64,000 nucleotides of DNA from Nocardia sp. NBC_00403. Lineage in GTDB: Bacteria > Actinomycetota > Actinomycetes > Mycobacteriales > Mycobacteriaceae. Made by a program: the position numbers and the translations under genes. Each line of letters starts with the position of its first letter. Positions within the stretch are counted from its first letter, which is position 1. Below are positions 8,167 to 15,586 of the stretch, piece after piece. The stretch covers positions 2,976,001 through 3,040,000 of the forward strand of contig NZ_CP107939.1 in NCBI RefSeq assembly GCF_036046055.1, read 5' to 3'. A model generated the notes under the pieces. It was not told where the DNA came from. It worked only from the letters and a program-made list of their open reading frames with translations, and did not search any database.

Positions 8167-9354
8167 TCACGACGAACCGTGAGCCCGGCGTTCACCGGAG
8201 ATCTCCGTGGCGTCCTTGCGCCGTTCTTCGATGCGATGGGTGGCGATTCGCGCACCGATGCGGACACTCCAGCCGGGCGGGAGTTCGATGGGTGCGGTGC
8301 CGACGCGGGTCCATTGCTCGGCGCCGGGCGCCGCGATGAAAGTTCCCGCGGGAGTGGATGCGTCGCGAACATAGACCTTGCCGCGTTCGAGCGAGACATA
8401 GGCGTGTATGCGCGAGACATGCCGATCGCGCGGGACAGCGATAGGTGAGGCGGCGGCGGTGCGCACCGAATCGTCGGACATGGGGCTGCGGCCGATGACG
8501 TATGGGCGGTCGAGTGGGTAGGCGGCGCCGTCATCGAAGACGAGCGCGCCGGTGGCCGGACCGAGTGTCGAGGTTGCCGGCGCCGGTGCGCTGCCGGTGG
8601 GACGCACGCGCCGCGGTCGCGCGCCGCCCTGCGTCGGAACCTTGTCCAGCGCAATAGGTTGCGGTCGCGGGGAGGTGGTCGGCCGGGTCGCGTCCGATGT
8701 CTCGGACCAGGCCAATGGCCCCGCCCGGGTGCCGATCTCCGCACTTGCCCGAGCTTCGTGGCTCGACGGGGTATCGGATTCCGACAGCGCGACCATGCCG
8801 GCCGGAGCCGTCGGTGGTGGCTCGTCCCCGGCCGCGGACTGCGGTGCGGCGGGCGCCGGGCGCGCGGCCTTCCCGTTTTTCCGCACCGCGACACGAAACA
8901 CGAAACCGCCTCCGGGAACCACGCCGTCGCGCAAATTGCTGCGTGGGTGCGTGGTCAAGGGAAGCGCGGTGTCGGCGCCGACCGAAATCTGCCGCACCGG
9001 CTCGCGCACGATCTCGTCGACCCAGGTGAACGCACGCGCACCGGCCAGCCGCCTGGTCCCCTCCGCGCCCTGGATCTCGGCGCTCACCGGCCCGCGCAAC
9101 AGGATGACCGTGCCATCGCCGGTGGGCGCGACCACGCCGAACGGCGGTGGCTCCGACCCACCGCCGAACACCACCGCGGCCAGGCGCTGCACAATCGCCG
9201 CGCCGGGATGCTCGCCATCGGCGACGGCTTCGATCGCACCGAGTATGCGGTCGGTGGAAGACGTTTCGCCGGCCAAGTACACGACGACCGCACCGAAGCG
9301 TGCGATCAAACCATCGCCCGGCGCGATTCCAACGGTGGACGGGTCCTTCGGCAC
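8167..9354 (-). CDS. FHA-domain protein
   Basis: A 395-residue protein with an uncharacterised N-terminal domain (about 1-165), a Pro/Ala-rich low-complexity linker, and a C-terminal FHA phosphothreonine-binding domain (~275-375). The FHA core is clear: YVIGRSP, then HVSRIHAYVSLERGKVYVRD and GTFI. FHA domains read the output of Ser/Thr protein kinases. No kinase is next to it. I chose GTG at 9354 because AAGGAGG (9361-9367) sits 6 bases upstream; the frame extends to an ATG at 9408 without such support. The gene appears single. Confidence 0.8.
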   Translation of the reverse strand: MPKDPSTVGIAPGDGLIARFGAVVVYLAGETSSTDRILGAIEAVADGEHPGAAIVQRLAAVVFGGGSEPPPFGVVAPTGDGTVILLRGPVSAEIQGAEGTRRLAGARAFTWVDEIVREPVRQISVGADTALPLTTHPRSNLRDGVVPGGGFVFRVAVRKNGKAARPAPAAPQSAAGDEPPPTAPAGMVALSESDTPSSHEARASAEIGTRAGPLAWSETSDATRPTTSPRPQPIALDKVPTQGGARPRRVRPTGSAPAPATSTLGPATGALVFDDGAAYPLDRPYVIGRSPMSDDSVRTAAASPIAVPRDRHVSRIHAYVSLERGKVYVRDASTPAGTFIAAPGAEQWTRVGTAPIELPPGWSVRIGARIATHRIEERRKDATEISGERRAHGSS

Positions 9355-9434
9355 CCGTGCCCTCCTTCCCGGCGCACTACGGCCCTCAGCATAGAGCGTG
9401 GACGACACCCGGAACGGGCGCGGCGAACAACCGA

Positions 9435-9466
9435 AGGGCGGGCACGGAATCGTCCGTGCCCGCCCT
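9435..9466 (-). terminator. Intrinsic terminator after the MFS/NmrA operon
   Basis: A perfect 14-bp stem (9435-9448 with 9453-9466) has a 4-base loop and is followed on the minus strand by a T-rich stretch. It lies just downstream of the NmrA-like gene. Confidence 0.75.
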
Positions 9467-9521
9467 GTAGTCGGTGGTGTGGGAGGTGGCGCTATCGAGT
9501 CATCCTGCGTGCGTTCGCAGT

Positions 9522-10358
9522 TCAGGCGGCGAATACCGCGGCGTTGTCACGAATCCAGTCGGCGAAGGTGCGTGCCGGGTGGCCGGTGAGGGTGGCGACC
9601 GTGTCGGTGATCACGGTGGGCACCCCGTCGCAACGCCGCCAGTAGTCGAGCAGGCCATCGGCATAGTGGGCGGGGATGTACTCGGCCATCTCCTGCCGCC
9701 AGGTGTCGGGGGTGACGTGGTCGATGGTGACGCTGCGGCCGGTGAGCTCGGCGATCAGATCGAGTTGCGCGGTGAAGGTCAGGGTCTGTGGGCCCGTGAG
9801 GTGGTAGACCGCGCCACGGTGCTCGGGCTCGGTGAGCAGGGCGTGGACGGCCTCGGCGATGTCGAGTTCGTGGATCGGGTCGGCGTAGGCGTTGGGGTAG
9901 GGCAGGCTGACCGGGCGGTCGGTCTTGATCGAGAACGACCAGCCACGGGCATTGCCTGCGAAAGCACCTGGTTGCAACACGCTGACGGCCATCGGCGCGT
10001 CCGCGAGTCCGAGTTCGGCATCGAGGTGCGACTTCGCGACCGGATTGGTGGCGGCGTCGGGGTCGAGCACCGAGGACGAAGACAGCAGCACGATATGCTC
10101 GACCCCGGCTTCGGTTGCGGTGGTGACGAATTCGGTGATGTACGCGGGCTCGGCGTAGAGGAACACCGAGGTGACGCCGGCCAGCGCGGCGGGGAAAGTC
10201 GTCGGGTCCCGCAGGTCGCAGGTGACGGCGGATACCCCGTCGGGGAGTTCGAGCTGGTCGGGTCGGCCGGAGCCGACCCGGACGGCGTGGCCGTCGGCGA
10301 GCAGCAGGGACAGCAGGTTGGTGGCGACCGCGCCGCGGCCTCCGGTGATGAGGATCAT
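9522..10358 (-). CDS. NmrA-like NAD(P)-binding reductase
   Basis: A 278-residue atypical short-chain dehydrogenase of the NmrA/HSCARG group. It begins MILITGGRGAVATNLL, a Rossmann GxxGxxA-type motif, and has the usual AVTCDLRDP and HIVLLSSSSV strands but no classical YxxxK pair that I can see, as is common in the group. Members act as quinone or NADPH sensors or reductases. I chose ATG 10358 because CGGAG lies 5 bases upstream. It follows the MFS exporter gene by 49 bases on the same strand, so it is probably in the TetR-controlled operon. Confidence 0.8.
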   Translation of the reverse strand: MILITGGRGAVATNLLSLLLADGHAVRVGSGRPDQLELPDGVSAVTCDLRDPTTFPAALAGVTSVFLYAEPAYITEFVTTATEAGVEHIVLLSSSSVLDPDAATNPVAKSHLDAELGLADAPMAVSVLQPGAFAGNARGWSFSIKTDRPVSLPYPNAYADPIHELDIAEAVHALLTEPEHRGAVYHLTGPQTLTFTAQLDLIAELTGRSVTIDHVTPDTWRQEMAEYIPAHYADGLLDYWRRCDGVPTVITDTVATLTGHPARTFADWIRDNAAVFAA

Positions 10359-10407
10359 GACAACTCCGTGGGGTCGTGCGGTTGATGATGTTCGATCGGC
10401 GTGCCGA

Positions 10408-11829
10408 TCAGTGGTCTGCGGCCGGTGCTCGCCGCGGAAGCAGCTGGACAATGCCGCAGCTGACCAGCGTGATCGCGGCGACGACGAGGAGGCTGACGGT
10501 CAGCGCGTGCGCCTGCCCGGAACCGACGGTGCGGAAATAGACGGTGGTGACGGCGGCCGCACCGATGGCGTTGGCCAGTTGCTGCACGGCCGAGAGGGAA
10601 CCGCTGCCGCTGCCGGTCTCCGCCGGGTCGATATCGCCGATGGTGATCTGGAAGATGGTGCCGAAGCAGGTGCCCATGCCGACACCGAGAATGAAGACGG
10701 GTACGGCGAGAACCCATGCGGTGATATCGGTTCCGGCGGTCAGCGCGAGGGCGAGCAGCAGGCCGGTGCCCGCCAGGGTGATCAGCAGCCCGATAAGGAT
10801 GAGGGTGCGGCCGAGTTTCGCAAGCAGTTGATGTGCGGCGACCGAGGCCACGATGATGCCGGCGGCCAGTGGCGCGAGGCCGAGTGCGGCGCCGGTCGGG
10901 GTGTACCCGAGGCCGGTCTGCATGAACAGCGAGAGCACGTAGAGCAGACCGGACACCGCGGCGAAGAACACCAGGCCCAGCAGCAGGCCCGAGGTGAAGC
11001 CGCGGTTGGCGAACAGTGACGGCTCGATGAGCGGATTCGTCGCGGTGAGTTGGCGGCGGGCGAAGAGTGCGAAGGCCACCGCGGCTGCGGCGAGATAGCC
11101 GAAGGGTGCTGCGGTCCAGCCGTTGGCCGAACCCTCGATGAGGCCGAACAGCGAGCCGAACATGGCCGCGCCGAGCAGGGCGGAGCCGAGCGCGTCGATG
11201 GCGACGGTGCGATCGCCGTCGTCGGCGGGCAGCAGGCGGTATGCGGCGGCGAAGGCGAGCGAGCCGAGCACGATATTGATCAGGAACATGGCTCGCCAGC
11301 CGAGGCCGAACAGGTCGGCGTCGATCAGGAAGCCCGCGAGGATCGGACCGCCGACCGCGGAAAGGCCGAGGGCAGGGCCGAACACGCCGAACGCTTTGCC
11401 GAGCTGTTCGCGCGGGAAGACCTGGGTGAGGATGCCGAAACCCTGCGGGATGAGCAGCGCGCCGAACGCGCCCTGGACAAGTCGTGCGGTGACGATCGAG
11501 GTCGGGTCGATGGCGAGGCCGCAGGCGACCGAGGCCACGGTGAAGCCGGCGACGCCGATCAGGAACAGGCGGCGTTTGCCGAACCGGTCGCCGAGTCTGC
11601 CGCCGACGACGAGTAGAACGCCGAGTGCGAGGGCGTAGCCCGCGCCGAGCCACTGGATCAGTGACTGGCCGCCGCCGAGGTCGTTCGCGATGGTCGGCGC
11701 GGCGATATTGGTGATCGTCGAGTCGAGCAGATCGAGGACGTCGGCCGCGAGGATGACGGCCAGTATCGCCCACATGCGGGCTCCGACCTTGGTGTTTGCC
11801 GCCGTTTCCGGATGCGTGATGGTGGACAT
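10408..11829 (-). CDS. MFS drug exporter (DHA2/EmrB-QacA type, 14 TM)
   Basis: A 473-residue membrane protein with the length and segment pattern of 14-helix DHA2 drug:proton antiporters. Motif A (GGRLGDRFGKRRLFL) follows helix 2, and the motif C-like stretch GPALGLSAVGGPILAG is in helix 5. It probably exports a toxic compound. It is divergent from a TetR gene, and three operator copies lie between the two, so it is the likely regulatory target. The ATG at 11829 follows a GAAGGGGA-type site. The downstream NmrA-like reductase may handle the same compound or the redox stress it causes; that is inference. Confidence 0.88.
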   Translation of the reverse strand: MSTITHPETAANTKVGARMWAILAVILAADVLDLLDSTITNIAAPTIANDLGGGQSLIQWLGAGYALALGVLLVVGGRLGDRFGKRRLFLIGVAGFTVASVACGLAIDPTSIVTARLVQGAFGALLIPQGFGILTQVFPREQLGKAFGVFGPALGLSAVGGPILAGFLIDADLFGLGWRAMFLINIVLGSLAFAAAYRLLPADDGDRTVAIDALGSALLGAAMFGSLFGLIEGSANGWTAAPFGYLAAAAVAFALFARRQLTATNPLIEPSLFANRGFTSGLLLGLVFFAAVSGLLYVLSLFMQTGLGYTPTGAALGLAPLAAGIIVASVAAHQLLAKLGRTLILIGLLITLAGTGLLLALALTAGTDITAWVLAVPVFILGVGMGTCFGTIFQITIGDIDPAETGSGSGSLSAVQQLANAIGAAAVTTVYFRTVGSGQAHALTVSLLVVAAITLVSCGIVQLLPRRAPAADH

Positions 11830-11853
11830 GAGGTTCCCCTTCGAGGAAGAAAT

Positions 11854-11936
11854 CGATCGAACATCGATCGTGACGAACGGTGTTCGGTTGATTGAAAACT
11901 TAGATGACGAACGGTGTTCGTGTCAAACGGTGTTCG
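11854..11936. promoter_or_regulatory. TetR operator cluster between MFS and TetR genes
   Basis: Three copies of a 13-bp palindrome CGAACGGTGTTCG lie at 11874-11886, 11908-11920 and, with one change, 11924-11936. A separate perfect repeat CGATCGA-ACA-TCGATCG lies at 11854-11870. They cover the divergent promoter region, so the adjacent TetR protein probably represses both the exporter and itself. Confidence 0.75.
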
Positions 11937-11957
11937 TTGCGGCGTATGCTCGGTGTC

Positions 11958-12629
11958 ATGAGCTCCGCACCTGTCAGCCGCCGGGCCCGTCCCGCAAAGG
12001 CTCCACTCAGCCGTGATGTCATCGTCGAAACCGGTCTGCGCATCCTCGACAACGACGGCCTGTCCGCCCTCACCATGCGTCGCGTCGCTCAGGACCTGGA
12101 TACGGGTGCGGCGTCGCTGTACGTCTATGTCGCCAACCGGGACGATCTGATGGCCGCGATGCTCGACCATGTGCTCGGCACGGTGCCCGAGCCGGCCGGT
12201 GGCACCTGGCGCGAACGGCTCGGCGACCTTGTCGCGTCGACCGTGGCGGCCATGAGCAAGCACGAAGGTCTGGCGCTCGTCGCGCTCGGCTCGATTCCCA
12301 CCAGCCCGAACGCGCTGCTGCTCATCGAACGGATGCTGACGCTGCTCGACGAGGGCGGTCTGGACAAGAGGACCAATTCCTGGGCCGTCGACCTGCTCTA
12401 CCTGCACATCACCGCACAGGCCGCGGAGCAGAGCGCCTACAACGTTGGGGGGCGCGTGGAAAGCGACTACGTCGCCGAGGTCCAGCGGGACTTCGCGGAA
12501 CTGCCTGCCGACCGGTATCCGATGCTTGTCGGCCTGGGCGAAGAAATGATGAGCGGCAACGGCGACGACCGTGAAGTATGGGCGCTGCGGGTGCTGATCA
12601 ACGGCATCCTGGCCACCCCGGCCGAGTGA
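11958..12629 (+). CDS. TetR-family repressor (TetR_C-type)
   Basis: A 223-residue regulator. The N-terminal helix-turn-helix is at about 17-64 (SRDVIVETGLRILDNDGLSA, then TMRRVAQDLDTGAASLYVYV), with the TetR_N pattern of TetR itself. The C-terminal ligand domain contains LYLHITAQAAEQSAYN. ATG 11958 fits the family length. There is no ribosome-binding site, and a TATGCT -10-like hexamer at 11945-11950 suggests a leaderless transcript; ATG 11946 is an alternative start. Divergent from the MFS exporter across three operators, so it probably controls drug efflux. A GNAT gene follows after 20 bases. Confidence 0.87.
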   Translation: MSSAPVSRRARPAKAPLSRDVIVETGLRILDNDGLSALTMRRVAQDLDTGAASLYVYVANRDDLMAAMLDHVLGTVPEPAGGTWRERLGDLVASTVAAMSKHEGLALVALGSIPTSPNALLLIERMLTLLDEGGLDKRTNSWAVDLLYLHITAQAAEQSAYNVGGRVESDYVAEVQRDFAELPADRYPMLVGLGEEMMSGNGDDREVWALRVLINGILATPAE

Positions 12630-12649
12630 GCCCCGCGCGAGGAGCGGCA

Positions 12650-13177
12650 ATGCAAGCAATTCGACCGGCGACCGAGGAGGACCTGCCGGTCCTGCAGGAT
12701 ATCGAGCGCGCGGCGGGAAAGCCGTTCGCGGACATCGGCATGACGGCCGTCGCCGACGACGATCCGCCGCCATTGGACACCCTGCGCGAGTTCCTGCACG
12801 CGGGGCGCGCGTGGGTGTACGCCGATGACGCCGACCGCCCGATCGGTTACCTCATTCTCGGAATCGTCGACGGCGACGCACATGTCGATCAGGTGTCGGT
12901 GGATCCCGTGTATGCCGGCAACCGAATCGGCAAGCGACTCATCGACCACGCGGTGCACTGGGCGAAAGCGCAAGGGCTGCCTGCCATGACCCTGACCACG
13001 TTCACCGACGTCGCCTGGAACGGCCCTTACTACGAGCGGCTCGGTTTTCGCTACCTCACCGCCGCGCAAGAGACGCGGGGACTGCGCGAGATCCGCGCCG
13101 CCGAGGCGGCCAACGGGCTGGATCAATGGCCCCGCGCCTGCATGCGCGCGGAGCTGGTGGGCTGGGTGTCCGACTAA
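12650..13177 (+). CDS. GNAT-family N-acetyltransferase
   Basis: A 175-residue protein with one GNAT domain. The acetyl-CoA-binding segment is visible (VDQVSVDPVYAGNRIGKRLI, around 83-102), as is the later YYERLGFRYL motif. Substrate unknown; similar genes are often annotated as small-molecule or amine acetyltransferases. The ATG at 12650 has GAGGAG 5-10 bases upstream. It follows the TetR gene by 20 bases and probably shares its transcript. Its stop codon overlaps that of the convergent glpD gene by four bases (13174-13177), so the two transcripts cannot be separated by a terminator here. Confidence 0.85.
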   Translation: MQAIRPATEEDLPVLQDIERAAGKPFADIGMTAVADDDPPPLDTLREFLHAGRAWVYADDADRPIGYLILGIVDGDAHVDQVSVDPVYAGNRIGKRLIDHAVHWAKAQGLPAMTLTTFTDVAWNGPYYERLGFRYLTAAQETRGLREIRAAEAANGLDQWPRACMRAELVGWVSD

Positions 13178-14727
13178 CCGCGAGCCTGGGCGAAGGCGGC
13201 TTCCGCCGCGGGAAGGGCGGCAGCCCGGTCCGTGGCGACCAGGCCGATGCGGGTGCGCCGGTCGAGGAGGTCGTCGGTATCCAGTGCGCCTTCGTGGGTG
13301 ATGCCGAAAGCGAATTCCGCGGCAGTCACGTCGATGCCAGGGGCGACCTGCTCGAGCGCGGCCGAATTGTCTTGTGCGACAGCGAGAACGGTGGGCGCTT
13401 CGCTGCCGTAGCGTTCGACGAGGACCGGTGGGGCGGCGATATGGTCGCGTGCGGCTCCCGACACCGCGCCGACCAGCGGGAGCCGCTTGGTGCGGCAGGG
13501 CCCCGCGGCGAGGCCGCCGTGGGCGACCGCGGCATCAACGGCGTCCTCGGCCATCTGGCGGTAGGTGGTGAGCTTGCCGCCGACGATGGTGATGACGCCG
13601 GTGGGGGAGTGCAGGACCGCGTGCTGACGGGAGATGTCGGCGGTGGCGTTGTCCGCGGTTTTCAGCAGCGGGCGCAGTCCTGCGTAGGTGCCGCGGATAT
13701 CCGCGCGGGTCAACGGCTCGCGCAGTGCGGTGTTGATGGTGTCGAGCAGGAAGTCGATCTCGGCCTCGGTGGGCTGCGGCTCGTCCGGAACCGGGCCGGG
13801 GGCGTCCTCGTCGGTGAGGCCGAGATACACCCGGCCGTGCGCGGCCGGGAATGCGAACACGAAGCGGCTGGTGGTACCCGGAATTGGCACCGTCAGGGAG
13901 GCGGTGAGGCCGCCGAAGGATTCGGCGTCGAACACCAGGTGGGTGCCGCGGCTGGGGCGTAGCTCGATGCTCGGGTCCACCTGGTCGGCCCAGACGCCGG
14001 TGGCGTTGATGACGGTGCGGGGGCGAATGGTCATCGACTCGCCGGTCAGCGTGTCGCGCAGGGTCGCCGAATTACCTTCGACAGCAACGGCTTCCACCCG
14101 AGTGAGCACTGTTGCCCCGTTGGCCGCCGCGGTACGGGCGAGCGCGACCACCAGTCGGGCGTCGTCGACGAGCTGTCCGTCCCAGGCCTGTAGACCGCCG
14201 CGCAGACCATCGCGCCGGACAGTCGGCGCCAGCCGCAGCGCTTCCGCGGTGGCGACGCGACGCGAACGGGGCAGGATCGCGGCCGGGGTGCCTGCGGTGC
14301 GCCGCAGCACATCACCCGCGACGAAACCGGCCCGAATCAGCGTGCTCTGCGCAACGCCGATCTCCGGCAGCAGCGGCACGAGCTGCGGCAGCGGACGTAC
14401 GAGATGCGGTGCGGTGGTGCCGATCAGGATGCCGCGCTCGACGGCGCTCTCGTGCGCGATGCCGACCTGACCGCTCGCCAGGTAGCGCAGTCCACCGTGC
14501 ACCAGCTTCGAGCTCCACCGTGAGGTTCCGAACGCCAGGTCCTGCCGTTCGACCAGCACCGTGCGCAGGCCGCGCGCGGTGGCATCGAGTGCGGCGCCCG
14601 CACCGGTGACACCGCCGCCGATCACCAGCACGTCGATTTCGGTGTCATCGCCGAGCTGTGCCAGCTCGCGGGAGCGCCGGGCGGCGTTCAGGGCGGAGTT
14701 GCCGACGGTGGCCGAATTAGCGGTCAT
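13174..14727 (-). CDS. glpD: Aerobic glycerol-3-phosphate dehydrogenase
   Basis: A 517-residue FAD-dependent enzyme oxidising glycerol-3-phosphate to dihydroxyacetone phosphate and passing electrons to the membrane quinone pool. The FAD-binding motif VIGGGVTGAG is near 35-44, followed by the family signature SRWSSKLVHGGLRYL and a C-terminal GGKLTTYRQMAEDAVD. Length is normal. The ATG at 14727 follows GGAAAGAGA. The neighbours (TetR, FAD oxidase, diacylglycerol kinase) match the mycobacterial glpD1 locus (Rv2249c-Rv2252), pointing to glycerolipid metabolism rather than only glycerol catabolism. Confidence 0.93.
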   Translation of the reverse strand: MTANSATVGNSALNAARRSRELAQLGDDTEIDVLVIGGGVTGAGAALDATARGLRTVLVERQDLAFGTSRWSSKLVHGGLRYLASGQVGIAHESAVERGILIGTTAPHLVRPLPQLVPLLPEIGVAQSTLIRAGFVAGDVLRRTAGTPAAILPRSRRVATAEALRLAPTVRRDGLRGGLQAWDGQLVDDARLVVALARTAAANGATVLTRVEAVAVEGNSATLRDTLTGESMTIRPRTVINATGVWADQVDPSIELRPSRGTHLVFDAESFGGLTASLTVPIPGTTSRFVFAFPAAHGRVYLGLTDEDAPGPVPDEPQPTEAEIDFLLDTINTALREPLTRADIRGTYAGLRPLLKTADNATADISRQHAVLHSPTGVITIVGGKLTTYRQMAEDAVDAAVAHGGLAAGPCRTKRLPLVGAVSGAARDHIAAPPVLVERYGSEAPTVLAVAQDNSAALEQVAPGIDVTAAEFAFGITHEGALDTDDLLDRRTRIGLVATDRAAALPAAEAAFAQARG

Positions 14728-14853
14728 CGCAGTCTCTTTCCGAGGTCGGACCTGCCGCCGGTGCGGAGGTTATCGATCGTTGACGATGCGGATCGGGCGT
14801 CAGGGGACTGCCGTCGGCGATGGCGGGCGCGGTGCTGCCCGAAGTCCGCTCGC

Positions 14854-15546
14854 TCATGTCCGCTCCTCATGTGCGGCGTCCGACGATTCGACACCGCTGG
14901 TGTCGGCCGCGGCCGACACCAGCGGTGGAACAAGGTAACCGTCGATAGCGCGCGTCAATTCGGCGTCGAGTGCTGCTCCGTCGAGTAGGGCGGCGACGGT
15001 GCCCGCCGACTGCACCGCGGACTGGGCGATCAGCAGCAGCATGGTCGCCATCTGCTCGGCGTCACCGTCGCGGATCGACGAATCCTGTTGGCCCTCGCGG
15101 ATTCCCGCGGTGAACAGCTCGATCAGGTGGCGTTGGTTGCGGCCGAGGCGGCCGAACACGTAGGTGAGCATCAGGTCGGTGTCGGTGCGGAAGATCTTGC
15201 CGAACAAGGGGTTTTCCCGGATCGCCGCTGCGCCGGTGACAATGCCTCGGACCAGGCGGGTGCGGGCCGGCCCCCCGGCCGGCATGGTCGCGGTGACGAT
15301 CGCACGCAATTCGCGTACCAGCAGTTCGGCCACCAGAGCGCCGGTATCGGGCCAGCGGCGGTAGACAGTGGGCCTGCTTACCCGGGCTCGCCGTGCCACC
15401 TCGGTGAGGGTGGTCCGGCGCACGCCGAATTCCTCGACGCAGTCTCGCGCGGCGTCGAGAATCGCAAGGTCGGTGGCCGATAGTGCGGTGTCGGGCTCTT
15501 CGGGGGCAGGCATTCGGGTGTCACCGCCGGGTGTCGAAGTGGGCAA
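14854..15546 (-). CDS. TetR-family regulator of the glycerolipid locus
   Basis: A 230-residue regulator. The helix-turn-helix lies at about 26-70 (AARDCVEEFGVRRTTLTEVA, then RRARVSRPTVYRRWPD). A TTG at 15546 has AAGGAG 9 bases upstream; ATG 15513 is the alternative start. It lies between glpD and a divergently transcribed FAD oxidase, as Rv2250c does in mycobacteria, with a composite palindrome at 15551-15585 overlapping its ribosome-binding site. That suggests autorepression and control of the divergent operon. Unusually, the 3' end of the gene contains a perfect 36-bp palindrome (14892-14927), which encodes the Ser-Ala-Ala-Ala-Asp-Thr-Ser-Gly region. Confidence 0.87.
   Translation of the reverse strand: MPTSTPGGDTRMPAPEEPDTALSATDLAILDAARDCVEEFGVRRTTLTEVARRARVSRPTVYRRWPDTGALVAELLVRELRAIVTATMPAGGPARTRLVRGIVTGAAAIRENPLFGKIFRTDTDLMLTYVFGRLGRNQRHLIELFTAGIREGQQDSSIRDGDAEQMATMLLLIAQSAVQSAGTVAALLDGAALDAELTRAIDGYLVPPLVSAAADTSGVESSDAAHEERT
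14892..14927. repeat. Perfect 36-bp palindrome inside the TetR gene
   Basis: Two 18-base arms meet without a spacer, centred between 14909 and 14910, and every base pairs. It is GC-rich and lies in codons near the 3' end of the TetR gene. It could form a cruciform or hairpin or serve as a protein site. Confidence 0.85.
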
Positions 15547-15550
15547 GCGT

Positions 15551-15585
15551 CGTTACTCCTTGACAGTATATGTCAAACTGTAACG
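15551..15585. promoter_or_regulatory. Composite operator between TetR and FAD-oxidase genes
   Basis: Nested inverted repeats share one centre: inner TTGACA (15560-15565) with TGTCAA (15571-15576), outer CGTTAC (15551-15556) with GTAACG (15580-15585). The site covers the TetR ribosome-binding site and the start region of the divergent gene, as expected for the adjacent repressor. Confidence 0.75.
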
Positions 15586-15586
15586 C

